64,000 nt of DNA from Hemileia vastatrix. Taxonomy: Eukaryota > Basidiomycota > Pucciniomycetes > Pucciniales > Zaghouaniaceae. The DNA is taken from contig JASXTE010000001.1 in assembly GCA_030280995.1 (NCBI GenBank), forward strand, positions 25,979,606 to 26,043,605, written 5' to 3'. Each line of letters begins with the position of its first letter. Position 1 is the stretch's first letter. The translations under genes were made by a program, and so were the position numbers. This document shows positions 1-12,478 of the stretch, piece after piece. Under the pieces are notes generated by a model. It made no database searches. It worked only from the letters and a program-made list of their open reading frames with translations, and was not told the DNA's origin.

Positions 1-1527
1 TAATTTCAGCTTCTTCAATAGAAGTCAAAGATGTATCTGTATGAGGTATTGCATCATTCAGAAACATAATATCCTCTTCTAATACATATATCTCATTTTC
101 ATCATCACTGTAAAAAAGTTACTTTTACAATCCTCACTAAATTCCTCCTTTTCATCTTCATGAATACTTTGTTCAGAATTTTGTGAGTTTTTAATAACAT
201 TTATTCTTTTCTTACAAGTATGACCTTTAGCCCAAGGTTCATTACATTTGTAGCAAGTGTAATTTTCTTGTCTTTTAGGGACAAGGGGAGCTGAAGGTTT
301 TTCTTCTCAACTGGTAACTTATTTGTAGTAGGTTCTACTACCTCAACACTTTTCTTGTAATTATTAAACCTGGTGTCATATTTGTGGTTCAATAATATTT
401 CATTTCATATATTAATAAACCCAGAAGTATCACTGATGGTTTCAGCTCTAGATACAATAATGTCTCTGACTGATATAGGCAATTTATATTTTATTTTATC
501 TTTCCACTCTTCATAATCCATTTTTGGATCCGTGGCTTTCATTGTTTTAATTAAATTCATTAAAAATACCATGGGTTTATCACCAGCATTATATCTGGTT
601 TTCTCATACAATCTTTGATGAGGAATTTTAAATTTTGGCCACCGAATTGCCTTTCCATTAGTGCCTTCCATTAATTCCAGGAGTAGTTAATTCCCTCACT
701 CAATATAGTTTTAAACTATAATAAGGCCACATCTGTAAATAAAGATATCAATTTTGATGTAATTTCTTCATCAGTTAATTTGTATGAAACTTTTAAGTTA
801 TTAATTCTCTGAATGAATTGTTGCCAATCAGACTTTGAATCCCCGTCAAAAGAAGGGTACTGATCTAACTTGGGCCAGTTCTTTTGGTTAGTTTTTGCTT
901 CCCTAACCTTAGAAATATTAAGTAATTCACTTACTTTAGAAAGATTATCATTTATTTCATCCTTTACTGATTTTATATTCTAAGATCCCATGACACTATT
1001 TTCACGTTCAATCATTGGTTTATTATCTGGGTGTTTCATAAAAACTGGTACTCTTTCCACATAGGAGGTATTATCTTTTATTTTATCAGTATTTTTCAAA
1101 ATGTTAGCTATTTCAATTTATACCCTTTGTAACCTATCCTTTATTACAGGTAAATGTGTTAAGGTATCATTCACATTTTAAAATAACAATTTTACACCTC
1201 CCTCTATGGTAGCCATAATATTCTGAGAATGTTCTAATTTATTTTGTAAATTTTTAATCTCAGAATTTCATCTTTTATTTTTTTGGTTAACTCATTATTT
1301 GAATTTTTTCAATAATTTTTAACCTATTGGCTGTGGTAGTTGATGATTGTGTGAGGTTTAATAATACACTTTCTGTATTATTGTTTGACTTTCTAGAGAA
1401 TTCTTTCAATTTTTCAATTCTTAATAATAATTTGCTAATTATTTTTGATTCCATTGGATTTCTTTTAAAAAATATTCAATTTTTTCTGTGTCCAACTCAT
1501 AAGACTCATCATCAGGTGCAAGATTAA
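1..1527 (-). pseudogene. Family A Ty3/gypsy gag, C-terminal half (antisense)
   Basis: This is the capsid/nucleocapsid part of a retrotransposon Gag read on the minus strand. A zinc knuckle lies near 215-265 (C-Y-K-C, then G-H-T-C), followed by a Lys-rich segment. Upstream is a capsid-like stretch (405-671) with Trp/Lys-rich helices resembling rust gypsy Gag. Several stops and frame changes break it. It continues the N-terminal half at 2345-3093: the codons on either side of the solo LTR at 1533-2339 join into one sensible reading (...EPNEVNLAPDDE...). Its last 40 bases at the window edge match 5193-5232, just ahead of the protease on the opposite strand, so the antisense element continues to the left of the window. 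Confidence 0.72.
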
Positions 1528-1532
1528 CTTCA

Positions 1533-2339
1533 TGTCAGCCAGGCTGCTAGACTTATCCAGAAAAATAATTAATTATTTACTGGATGAAGCAACACCTTAT
1601 TATTTTAATTATTTTAATTATAATTTATTTACATTAAAATTACCTATAATAAATTAACTAATTACAAAATGTTAAAGTTAATGAATAATTAAAATTAAAT
1701 ATTAAGATGCCCCGTATATTTTTATTTTCTAACACCGTGCTCAATGACTGGTTGAAAAAAATAAAAATTTATATTAAAATAAATTTTAACTAAAAATAAA
1801 AATTTAATATTCAAATAAAAATAAATATATACAAAAAATTCAAATTTGTTATTTAGAATTGACTTTTACAGTAAATATTAAATAAATTAATTTATTCCTG
1901 TCATATTCTGTAAATACACCTTTTTGACACCTTCTTTTTGGAACAACTTTATTATTTGAAAATATTCCTTCTTGAATATTCTTTTTCTCTCTCTCATACT
2001 ACTGTATTTAAAATTTCATTACCATGCTTTGTCTCTCCTTTGCCTATATAAGGCCTTCCTTTCCGGTTGTTTTTGATCCATCCATTCCTTACTTACTACA
2101 TTAACAGACAACTTATTCTATTTAATTCTTTATTACTATCCATTAGTTTTTTTAGTAATTAAATTTAGGTAGTACTATCTCATAAATTTATAATAATAAT
2201 TAAAATTCTTACCTCTTATATTTGATTAAACAAATAAAAGGATATACAAATGTACTCAAACTTTGAAATCCTAAATTTCCCCTGTTACCGCTGTTGGCCC
2301 TCTGTTAAAAACCTTCTAGACATAAAATACCCCTTGACA
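1533..2339 (+). repeat. Solo LTR, family B, inside gag
   Basis: The 807-bp unit starts TGTCAGCCAGG and ends CTTGACA. It is bounded by a perfect 5-bp target duplication CTTCA (1528-1532 and 2340-2344). A TATA-like site (CCTATATAAGG) lies near 2044, about two thirds in, fitting plus orientation. The same family recurs at 56,814-57,602. No internal region is attached, so this is a solo LTR left by LTR-LTR recombination. It interrupts the family A gag and is therefore younger than that element. Confidence 0.88.
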
Positions 2340-2344
2340 CTTCA

Positions 2345-3093
2345 TTTGGTTCCATTTTAATGTGACTAGTATTATCCTGGTGATCAATAAAACTATGTAC
2401 ATTTTCATCATGTAAAGGCAAGTTTAAAATGTTATTTTCAATTAAATAATTTTTTAAATCTTTATCAATTATATCCTGTAACTCTCTTTCAATCTCATTA
2501 CCTATAATTAATTCATTTTTAGGATTATATAATTAATCCTGAGAAGATGGATGACTCACCAAGGTCTTATTCCATTTTCCCTGCTTCTCCTTGGCTTTCC
2601 CCTGTAAGGGTGATTTCTGGAGCCCTGATTTTGAGGGTTGTTGTAATTCTGTGCATACCAGTCCCACTTCCATTTTCTTACAGTAATCTTTTGGGCCTCC
2701 TCTTGGGCTGGAGGTGTCAATGTGGAATTGTTGGGTGAAACTGTTGTTTTTTAAGCCTTTATTTCCACTAGAGCTTGATTGACTTCTACAAAACCCTGAG
2801 CTGCTCTTTTCTCCAGATTATTTATCTGATATACTATGTTGTTGACTCTTATTGTTAGGGTATTTATTAGAGTGGATAGGGAGTGAATTTGTTCTTGTAA
2901 AGTATTTCTTGTTTTATTTATTGATACTTGTTTTAACTGTTTTTCCCTTTCCTCCAGAGACATATGTGGAGTGTTGCTGTTGGTGGGAGAATCCTTGCCC
3001 TCCATTTGAATGTCCTTTAAAAAGTCTTTCAGCTCTAGGTCTTAAGCTATAAGTTTTTACCTTATTACTCACAATATCATTGTTGTCACACAT
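2345..3093 (-). pseudogene. Family A Ty3/gypsy gag, N-terminal half (antisense)
   Basis: The reading frame can start at ATG 3093 and passes through a basic N-terminus (TYSLRPRAERL) and, after a frame change, a predicted coiled coil (about 2751-2960, with QEQIHSLSTLINTL). A Gln/Asn/Arg-rich stretch near 2590-2750 follows. In-frame stops occur near 2751 and 2555. The 3' edge is the CTTCA duplication of the solo LTR, beyond which gag resumes at 1527. It belongs to the element whose 5' LTR is 3691-5183. Assignment as Gag comes from position and composition rather than a recognised domain. Confidence 0.55.
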
Positions 3094-3690
3094 TTTTACA
3101 TGGAATTTAAATCAAAGAATTGAAATTTGAGATATTAAAACTTTAAAAGGAGTTTTATCAGTATTAATCAATATCACTGAAGACAATTTAATTGCTTACT
3201 TATAGGTATTAAGTGAATTTATAAGTGCCAAAAGTCAAATATGCTTTTATGTGGTCACTTGATTTAACTGGTCTACAATATGTAGCCGTTTTTTTATATT
3301 TAAAAAAGAAAATCTGTCAGTAAGATTCTTTCTAAATATTAAATGAATTTTACAAACCAATAAAAAGGGATTAAGAGTCCTTTTAAAAGAAAATAATTAA
3401 TCAGTTTTTATTAACTGTTTTATTATCTGCAAAGATCACAAATTTAATTGGTCTAGTGACAGACTCCCACTAATAACAATTTTATGTTCAATTAGTGGTA
3501 AAATTGTTGATTCAATATCACAATTTTATTATATAAAAGGCTTTATGTTTCTGAAATAGCTATATAAGTGACCCCAACCTGTTTTAATTATCCAAATCTT
3601 TCTATAGGGATTTTATTTACTTATAGCCTCTTTTTGAATTTTTACTCACTGGAAGATAACCAACAGAATTCTTGAGGAAAGGTCCCCAAT
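3094..3690 (-). other. Family A 5' leader with possible primer-binding site
   Basis: This AT-rich stretch lies between the antisense LTR and gag and has no credible gene. Read on the minus strand, the LTR end (...CTGACA) is followed at once by ATTGGGGACCTTTCC. That TGG-initial sequence is where a tRNA primer-binding site should be; the tRNA cannot be named by eye. Confidence 0.5.
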
Positions 3691-5183
3691 TGTCAGGCTG
3701 AGGTCAAGTACAGAGATGTGAAATATTTTTAATGGTCAATTGTCTAGAAGATTTAAATGGTCCTATATGAATACTTTAGTAAAAATCCAATAAGTATTAA
3801 AATATAACTCAATATAAGGGTCTCAGTAATTTTAATCTCAATAATTATATATGGCTTACAATCTTATAGTTGGTAGAAAATAGACTTAAAAAGTTCAGAT
3901 ACTATTCAAAGACTTTTATAAGTACTATTGATATGTATTATAGTTGTATTGGTTATATTTTTTAATTGTAATGATAAAGAATGTAGAAAACAAGACCAAA
4001 CATCCCCCCTTTTATACACAATAGCTTCCCCAATGAACCCCTTGATTTACCAGCTCTATACACAGTTAATGAAGCCTCATTCCAGCTAATAATAATTCCC
4101 AACCACATAAAGAGTGACTAATAACATAATTAGAATGATATCACCCCCCAAAATCCTGTAGTAATAGGGATAATCCATCAAAAATAAATAATAAGCAAAA
4201 AAAGAGAGTAAATGTGTGTTATACATTAAAATAAAAGACTAAGAAAGGAAAATTAAGACTAATTATTACTAAATAATAAGGGTGATTAACAGTAGAAAGG
4301 TTGGGGCTAATCATGACATTATACTGCGTGAAATCCCCATTCAAAAATAACCAAAATTGACTGAGAAACCACTTAAAAACCCAAAAAGGGTGTGAGATGT
4401 GGGATAACTACATGCAGTCCTTGGAAGGAGCTTGCACAGTTAAATACTTGACTAATTTAGGCTAATTTAAGCGTGGTAGTGAAATAGAGAGACAAGATTG
4501 AGGTTATTAATGAAATTAGTGCATATAAAGAGGGTCAATGCATTTGTAATTAAGCTAGGACACTAAATAAGTGCCTGTCCCCTATTTTAGCGGTTTTCCC
4601 CACAGTGGGAATAGAATGTGGGGTAATTATAGTGTTAAAAAGATAACTTCTCTAAAAATGAAGCTATTCAAACAGCAAAAATTCAAGCAGTATGTGGCCA
4701 GTACACAGAAGCCATTTCTGGCATAAAAAACACCAAATTTGAAAAGTGTTATTTTTCTAAATTTTAGTAGCCAAATAAATAGCTTCAATTAAGACAAATT
4801 GATCTGTCAAAGTGCATTTTTAATATTATTAAATTTATAGCACATATAGTCAACTTTTAAGTAATTTAATGCGCATTTCATGTTTTTCACATAAAACAAT
4901 GAAAACAACAGCTTTAGGTCTACTTAAAAATTATGTAGCCTTTTTTTAAGGCTCTTAATATTACCCTAACATATTTCAACTTAATATTAAGTACATAAGA
5001 CTTATAAAAGATAGATATATGCATGTATATAAGGTGTTATAATGGCATATTTTGTATTTTATCATAAATTTACTTATTTATACTAGTTGTGTACTCTAAT
5101 TTATTGCTCCCATGTATATTCCATGTGATTAACATAAATTATAAGTACTTTTTACTCAGTCCTGGGGATATCCAGGCTGAAAA
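3691..5183 (-). repeat. Family A LTR, antisense copy (5' LTR of the antisense element)
   Basis: This 1493-bp LTR is an imperfect inverted copy of 8983-11366. On the minus strand it begins near the TTTCAGCC shared with the other copy and ends CAGCCTGACA. A TATA box (GTATAAAAGG) lies near 4006-4017. It is followed on the minus strand by the leader and gag at 3093. Substitutions and small indels against the other copy suggest an old insertion. Confidence 0.85.
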
Positions 5184-8100
5184 ATACCTACAGCAGATAC
5201 ATCTTTAACTTCCATTGAGGAAGCTGAAATAATTAAAGATGTAACTCATGATACTTACAAAATCACACCTATTAGAGCACCTGTTATTATATGTGGAAAA
5301 GAAATGAATGCCATTCTTGAAACTGGGGCAGAAGGTAGCTTAGTTTCTATTAATACATTAATGAAACTTGATATTAAGTATAAAGATAAACTGGAACCTG
5401 TACACACAAGAACTGAAGGGGTTTTAATTCAATATTATTTCCATTTGTCAAATACAAAACTGCTGTATTCTTTAAATACAGTAATGGATATGTAAGAGCA
5501 GTATGTGAATTCATAGTAATTGATAATAATAATTGTAGTGATTTTTCTATTATTAGAAATGACTTATTGACAAAATTTGGCATTAAACTAGATCCTGCAA
5601 ATAGTTGCTTCACTATAGGCATTAATGGAAAAAGAAAATTCAAGATTTGCTCAGAAAATTCACTTTATTCCTTTTCTCCCAAAGATGTACAACTACAAGG
5701 TGAAAGAGCCACTTCTGAAGTGGTTGAATTGGATAATGAAGTCCAAAAAGCCTCCTTTAGTACTCAACTCTCATAAATTGAAGAAAACAATATTTTGAGA
5801 TTGATAAAATCTTATCCTAAGGCATTTGCTCATGTTTCAAATGAATTAGTATTTGTCAAAGACCATGAGATGAAAATCTCTTTAATTTGTTATTTGGATA
5901 ATATTCCTGGAAGCTTGAAAAAGAAATCTTACCCAGCTTCTCCTGCAAAAAGGAAAGACATTGAAGACAACATTAAAATGTTGTTAGAAGTGGGTAGTGT
6001 TGAAAAAGTAGAAACAACACGTAAGTATTGTGTTATTTCACCAGTTTTAATCTCTTATGAAAAAGATAAAGAAATATTATGTGGTGATTACAGAGCTCTG
6101 AATACATTCACTGTAGATGATATTTACCCTCTATCAAGGATAGCTTCTATCCATGTTACCTTACAAGGTGCAAAATATATTTCCTGTCTGGATGTAAAAG
6201 AAGGTTACCACCAGATTCCTGGGAAAAAGAATTCTCAGAATTTATTACTCATAACCACATACATGGGGATGTATAAATATGTGAGAAAACATTTTGGCCC
6301 AAAGAATGCCCCTTCAGTCTTCCAAAAGTTGATGGATATTGTTTTTCATCAGGAAATGGTTGAAGGATGGCTTTTATTTTATGTTGATGACATCACAGTG
6401 TTTTAAAAAACATATTATGAGAATTTAAATTACCTTAGAAGAGTATTTTAAAAGATGGATGAAATAAATACGACAATTGCATTAAATAAATGTAATTTTG
6501 GGTTTAAATCCTTGAAATACTTGAACATGTTGTATTTGGATTACAAATTTGTGTTGACCAGAATAAAGTGGAAGCAATAAAAAATATTATTATACCTAAA
6601 AATGTGAAAGATGTTCAAAGGTTTATAGGTATGTGTGGATTTTATATGCAGTATATAAAAAACTACCAATCTATTTTAGCCCCTTCAACAACATTAATCA
6701 GGAAAAATGAGGCTTTCATTTTGAATAATGAAAGAAAAAATGCCTTCGATATATTAAAGGAATTTTTAATGTCAGCTCCAATATTTTGACTCCCAGATTT
6801 TAACCTCCCTTTCATCTTGTATACTGATGCAAGCTTTACAGGGTTAGGTTCTGCTTTTCAGCAAAAACAGATATTAATTTGTAAATTATCTGAAGTGGAT
6901 ATCTGTTATATATTAAGAACCTTAAGAAATACATAATTAAGGTATGGTGATACCAAAATAGAATGTTTAGCCATTGTGCGGGCCCTAGAGAAACTTCATT
7001 ACTAACTGGAAGACGAGAGGTTTGAATTAATAACAGATTTCAGTGCAGAAGAATAATTACTAAACATGAAAACACCTAACAGGAACATGTTTAGATGGAA
7101 ACTAGCTGTACAAGAGTATAGGGGCAGAATTAAAATCACTCACTGAGCAGGAAAATTGCATTCTAATGTGTATTTATTATCCAGAAGTCTTTTTCCAAAT
7201 GATACTGACAACCCAGCTTATGTGTCTGAAAACAAGATAATACATATATTTGGGATTTATATAGTGGATTTAGAGGAAGAATTTACGCAAAAAATATTAA
7301 AAAATTATTCATCTGATAAAGATTTTTCTAAATTTTCTAGCATCTTAAATTATCCAAAAAATGCCTCTATGAGTGCATTAATTAAAACTTTACTGCCAGA
7401 TTATAAAGATGCATTGAAAAAAATAAACTGTCAATTGAAGATGGATACATATATTACAGGAAAAAGCTAAGTAATTTAGTATTTATACAACCTTCTATAA
7501 AAGAGTTGATGTTCAGTACTTGCCATGTTGACATATTACTGGTTATTTTGATTCTAAAAAATCATTAACTAGAGTAAAATATACAGCCTGGTGGATAAAC
7601 ATGAAAGAAGATGTACAAATATACATTGACACATGTGACTCTTGCCAAAAATCTAAAAGATCAACTTGGAAGAGAGCTGGGTTGTTGCAACAAATAGAGA
7701 AGCTAAAGGCTCCATGGGAAATTTTAAACATAGACTTTTTAACTGGCTAGCCATTAGCATGGTAAGAAAGCTTCAATTCTTGCTGGGTAATTCTGGATAG
7801 ACTAAAAAAAATGTGTATTTTTATTCCTACCCATAAAGAAGTATCTTCAAAAAACTTGGCATTAATATTGTGGACTTGAATGATAAATATTTCTGGGTTC
7901 CCCAAAGCCTTAATCTCTGATAGAGACCCTAAACTTACTTCAGAGTTCTGGACATCTTTGATAGAAGTATCTGGTTTTCAATTTAAACTTTCTACAGCAC
8001 ACCATCAACAAACTGATGGGCTGGCTGAGAGAATGATATAGGCTCTAGAAGATATGATCAGAAGATATTTTGCCTTTGCATTAGAATACAAAGACAATGA

Positions 8101-8982
8101 GAAATTTACACATGACTGGGTAACATTAATTCCTGGCCTTGAATTTGCTTATAATAGCACAACTCATTCTGTAACAGAGAAAAAACCATTTGAGCTCTGA
8201 CTGGGATATGAACCAAATACCCCAGTAAATCATTTAAATAAATTACCAAGGTTAGATATACACCCTGGAACTAAATCTTTTATTAATATGAAACAAATGT
8301 GTAGAAATCATGCAGAGGAATGCATCAAAAAAGCATTTGAATATGAAAAGAATAGTTGGGACAAATCTCATAAAGAATTTGAATTCAAAAAAGGAGATAA
8401 AGTCCTAATTTCAACACTACATTTTAACTTACAAGGTGATGTTAAATTGAAGGATTCTTTTTGCAGGAACTATTGTAGTCAACAAAATGGTTGGTAATAA
8501 TGCTGTGGAAGTCATATTATATGCCCCATATGATAGGAAACATCCAGTTTTCCCTATCTCATCATTAAATCCTTACCATAAAAATTATCCTGACTTATTT
8601 CCAAAAAGATTAGGAAGGCCTAAAAAGAAACCTGAAGAGCTTGTGTAAAAATAAGAGATTGAAAAAATACTCAAGAAAAGATTCCTTACTAAAGAGAAAG
8701 GAACTAATTGTTTATTAAGATATAAGGTAAAATCAAATAAATTTGATAAATGAATAACTGAAAAAGAAATTTCAAACCTATCCTCCCTTCTTAAAAAATT
8801 TAAACACAAACAAAATTCTGTTCAACCAGCTAAGTTTTTAAAAACTAGTATTCATAATATTTTATTATGTTTTATTTCTTTAAAGAATTAATCTTTAATG
8901 CTACAGAATTTTCTAAGTACCTGAAAAATAAAATAAAAAAATGTATAACTTATCATTTTTTATTTGTTTTTTTGGTTGGGAA
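5184..8982 (+). pseudogene. Family A Ty3/gypsy pol (protease, RT, RNase H, integrase), decayed
   Basis: The domain order is that of a Ty3/gypsy pol. The protease remnant near 5304 has LETGAE where D-S/T-G-A is expected. The RT at 5795-6406 shows GDYRALN, the DVKEGYHQIP region and the catalytic FYVDD. The thumb/connection follows at 6568-6789, then RNase H near 6810 with YTDASFTGLG. Integrase runs from 7450 to 8500 with the C-x2-C of its zinc-binding end (CDSC, near 7630), the core WEILNIDFLTG and STAHHQQTDG near 8000. A C-terminal tail near 8540 reads PVFPISSLNPYH. Stops and frameshifts occur throughout, so it is not functional. The 5' end abuts the antisense LTR with no gag on this strand; the 3' end is a purine-rich GGTTGGGAA at the LTR boundary. 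Confidence 0.85.
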
Positions 8983-11366
8983 TGTTTCAGCCTAAATATT
9001 CCCAGGACTGAGTAAAAAATTCTTATAAATGATGTTAAACACATGAACTATTCATGGGAACAATAAATAAAGGTGCACAAGTTGTATACTTAAGTGAAAT
9101 TTATGATAAAATACAATATATGCCATTATAACACCTTATATACATGCATTTATCCACCTTTTATAAGTCTTATGTACTTAATATTAAGTTGGAATACTCT
9201 AGAGTAATTTTAAGAACCTTAAAAACAAGGCTACATAGTTTTTAAGTAGACTTAAAGCTGTTGTTTTCATTGTTTTATGTGAAAAACAAGAAATGCACTT
9301 TAAATCACTTAAAAGTTGAATATATGCCCTATAAAATTAATAATATTAAAAATGTGTCCTGACAGATAAGTTTTCTTTAATAAGGACTATTGGTTTGGCT
9401 ACTTAAATGCATAAAAGTAACATATTTCAAATTTGGTGTTTTTTAAGCCAGAAACAGCTTCTTTGTACTGGCGACATACTGTCTGCATTTTTTCTGTGTG
9501 AATAGCTTCATTTTTAGAACAGTTAGCTTTTTAACACTATAATTACCCCACATTCTATGCCCACTGTGGGGAAACACACCAAAGTAGGCAACAAGTGCTT
9601 ATATAGTATCCTATTTTAATTATAAGTGCATTGACCTTATTATATGCACTAATTTCATTAATAACCTCAAGCTTTGTGCCTTTAATTCAATGCCACACTT
9701 AAATTTTCTAAATTAGTCAAAGATTTATCCAAGCAAGCGCCTTCCAAGGACTGCCTGTAGTTACCCCAGATCTCACATCCTTTATTGGGTTTCTCAGTGG
9801 TTTTTCGGTCAATATTGGTTATTTTTGGATGGGGATTTCATGTAGTATATTGTCATAATTAACCCCATCATTTCTACTGTTGATCCCCCTTAATATTTTG
9901 TGATATTTAGTTCTATTCACTCTAATTTTAGTCTTTTTTTTAAGATATTACACACATATACTCTCTTTTTTGCTTATTCTTTTATTTTAATGGATTATCC
10001 CTATTACTCCAGGATTTTTTCAGGCGATATCACCACGCAATATGGGGGGCGGACTTGCTAGCAAGTCCGCAACCTTGAACCCTAATTCATATCTTTTTGA
10101 GCACACATTGAGGAAGTGATGAAACCATCATGAAGAAGTATTGAATTTACTTTGAACACACCTTGAAGCTCATGTGAACACAAATGGGGCTACAAGGGCT
10201 GGAAAGGCTGGAGAGAGGGGTGAGGAAGGGTGTATGGGGTAGCGAAAAGGTTGGGAAAGAGTTGGAAGGGAAGATTAAGGGTTCCGAGGCATTTTAAATG
10301 AAGAAAAGGGTCTGGGAGAGGTTGAGAGGGGTGAAATGGGGATCAAAAGAGGATGGCATACAATGGGGCTGGGAGGATAGCGAAAGGCATGGGAAGGGAA
10401 GACAAGCATGTGTTGATAGAATTGAAAGGGATGGAGATTGGTGCAAACAGAGTGTGAAAATAGGAGGATGAACTCTGTTCTTCGGGCGAAGAACAGAGTT
10501 CACTTCCATAAAATATTAGCTGAAACATAGTTTTCAATTCTGTAAAAACAGTTGTAAGTAATAGAAAAAGTCACTGATTTTTTTTATATGTAATCTGAAA
10601 TTTTTTAATAAAATTATTGTATTTAAGAATTGCAATATTGTCAATCAATTTTTATTGATCAAATTAATTTAATAAAGTATTATTTTAATAAGCTGTTTCA
10701 AAAAATACTTTGCATTGAGTAGACTCATGGAATGATTTTTTCTGGCTTCCATTCAGTTATCCTCACACTTTCACTATGTTTTCAATATAGATCCATTGTT
10801 ATTTGTGTGATACTTCAAGTGAAAGTTCAGTATTACTTCAGTCTGAGTTCCATCTGATTTCCATCTGACTTCAAGTTGCGGACTTGCTAGCAAGTCCTCC
10901 CCCTATATTGCGTGGTGTATCATTCTTATTATGTTATTAGTAATTCTTTATGTTGTTGGGCAGGTGTATTAGCTAGAATGATTTTTCATTAGCTTTGTAT
11001 AGGACTGGTAAATTAAGGAGGCTCATTGGAGAATTATTGGGTATAAAAGGAGGGGGTTTTCAGTCTTGTTTTCTACATTCTTTATAATTACAATCAAAAT
11101 ATATAATCAATACAATTACAATACTTATCAATAGTACTTATAAAGTCTCTGAATATTATCTGATTTATTACATCTATTTTTTTACCAACTATAAGATTGT
11201 AACCCATATATAATTAGTGAGATATGAATTACTGAGACCCTTATATTGAGTTATATTTTAATACTTATTGGATCTGTACTACAGTATTCATATAGGACCA
11301 TTAAAATCTTCTAGAAAACTTACTGTTCCAGATATTCATTTCTCTGTACTTGAACTCATCCTCACA
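8983..11366 (+). repeat. Family A LTR, sense copy, split by a TIR element
   Basis: It begins TGTTTCAGCC and ends CATCCTCACA. Removing the 887-bp insertion at 10,031-10,917 and its 3-bp duplication leaves 1494 bp, matching the 1493-bp antisense copy. A TATA box (GGTATAAAAGGAGGGGG) at about 11,040 is in the right orientation for a 3' LTR of the pol at 5184-8982. Confidence 0.87.
10031..10917. mobile_element. 887-bp non-autonomous TIR element inserted in the LTR
   Basis: The terminal inverted repeats read CACCACGCAATATGGGGG, each followed by a palindrome centred on GACTTGCTAGCAAGTC. A 3-bp duplication TAT flanks it (10,028-10,030 and 10,918-10,920). The matching part of the antisense LTR lacks the insert and shows the empty site. 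No transposase is encoded. The interior (about 10,200-10,590) is inverted relative to sequence repeated inside the Harbinger-type element at 18.2-19.25 kb, including a 32-bp palindrome at 10,470-10,501. A 3-bp TSD and GC-rich TIRs suggest mobilisation by a PIF/Harbinger-like transposase; this is inference. Confidence 0.88.
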
Positions 11367-11597
11367 TTTATTTTTATTTTATTTTATTTCTGTTTGCTCT
11401 TAAAAAAACTTTTCTTATTAATAACTTGAACAAAGAGGAAAATGGCTATTTTTTTACTTATATATTTTTATTATTTTTACTTTTACTTTGTTTTTTAAAA
11501 TGATTAGAAATGAGTTTAATAGGGTCTATAAAATTTAGAGATTTTTAATTATTTAAAAGGTATTTCACAAAACAAAAAAAGCCACAGACTTTACATT

Positions 11598-11922
11598 AGG
11601 GAGTATCAAAATTAGAAATCTTCCATTTCAAAATACCTCTTTTTTCCACTAAATAAACCATGATTATTTTCTAAAATATTCCATATTGTGCCCCAAAAAC
11701 ACATTTTTAATGAGAATTAATGTCAGGTTTGTGGCTTTCTTTTAGTATTATGAAATTCCATATAAAAATTACAAATTTCTAAATCTGATACCTCCTACTA
11801 ATTCCCAGTAAAATGGTTGTTTTTGGAGCACAATATAGCATTTTCTAAAGAATAATCATGGTTGATATGGTTAAATAAAAGAGGTATCTTAAACTGGAAT
11901 ATTTCTAACTTTGATACCCACT
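11598..11922. mobile_element. Foldback MITE-like element
   Basis: Two arms of about 105 bp (11,598-11,710 and 11,815-11,922) are imperfect reverse complements, separated by about 100 bp. The ends read AGGGAGTATCAAAATTAG and the complement of CTAACTTTGATACCCACT. The first bases resemble the AGGGGGTATCAATG ends of the Harbinger-type family at 29.9-40 kb, so it may be a distant non-autonomous relative. The flanks are ATT and AAT, not a perfect duplication. Confidence 0.6.
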
Positions 11923-12478
11923 AATGTATGGGTATGGGTATGTCCATTTTATTTAACCATATTGAAGAAAAACTCCTCTAATATTTATTTATTACCTTTT
12001 TTTATTTATTTTTTTGAAAATAAAATAAAATAATATATATATAACTTCTCCACAAATATACGATATGTATGGGCTACTAGTGCATTAACATAAAAGTTGA
12101 ATGTTGATATTTAATGAGTTTTTTTATTACATCTACATTAAAACCACTTGGTTCAGCTTCATTAATTTTTCAAGGATTTCTACCCAGAAGCCTTTTGGTT
12201 AATCCTGAAAGATCTTCACTAATTTCAGGTTATTTGACATTCCATGATCTGACCCCTGAGCTTTCTAGGCTATTGATTATTGCCTACAATCCCCCCATTA
12301 AATCTTTGGCTTCCATTCCACTTTTTCTGCTCAACCAATCCACTCTTGACTCTTCCTTGATTTTTAGGTGAGATTTTTATTTTTTTTTACTCATTTTTTC
12401 ATTTCCTTTTTTATTTTCATTTACTTGTTTTTTATTTTCTTCATTTTTATTTTTTTCAGACTCTTTTCTTATTTTTTT
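11923..12478. other. AT-rich stretch, no recognised gene
   Basis: It contains an 85-codon open frame at 12,114-12,371 (plus) with no domain or motif I recognise, followed by a T-rich tract. No splice structure or homologous copy in the window supports it as a gene. Confidence 0.4.

Noticed and set aside
1..11366. Inverted LTRs as the result of retroviral-type autointegration (inversion)
   Set aside because: Gag-end sequence is present in both orientations with about 10% divergence, so two separate copies are needed. Nested antisense insertion explains the data better.
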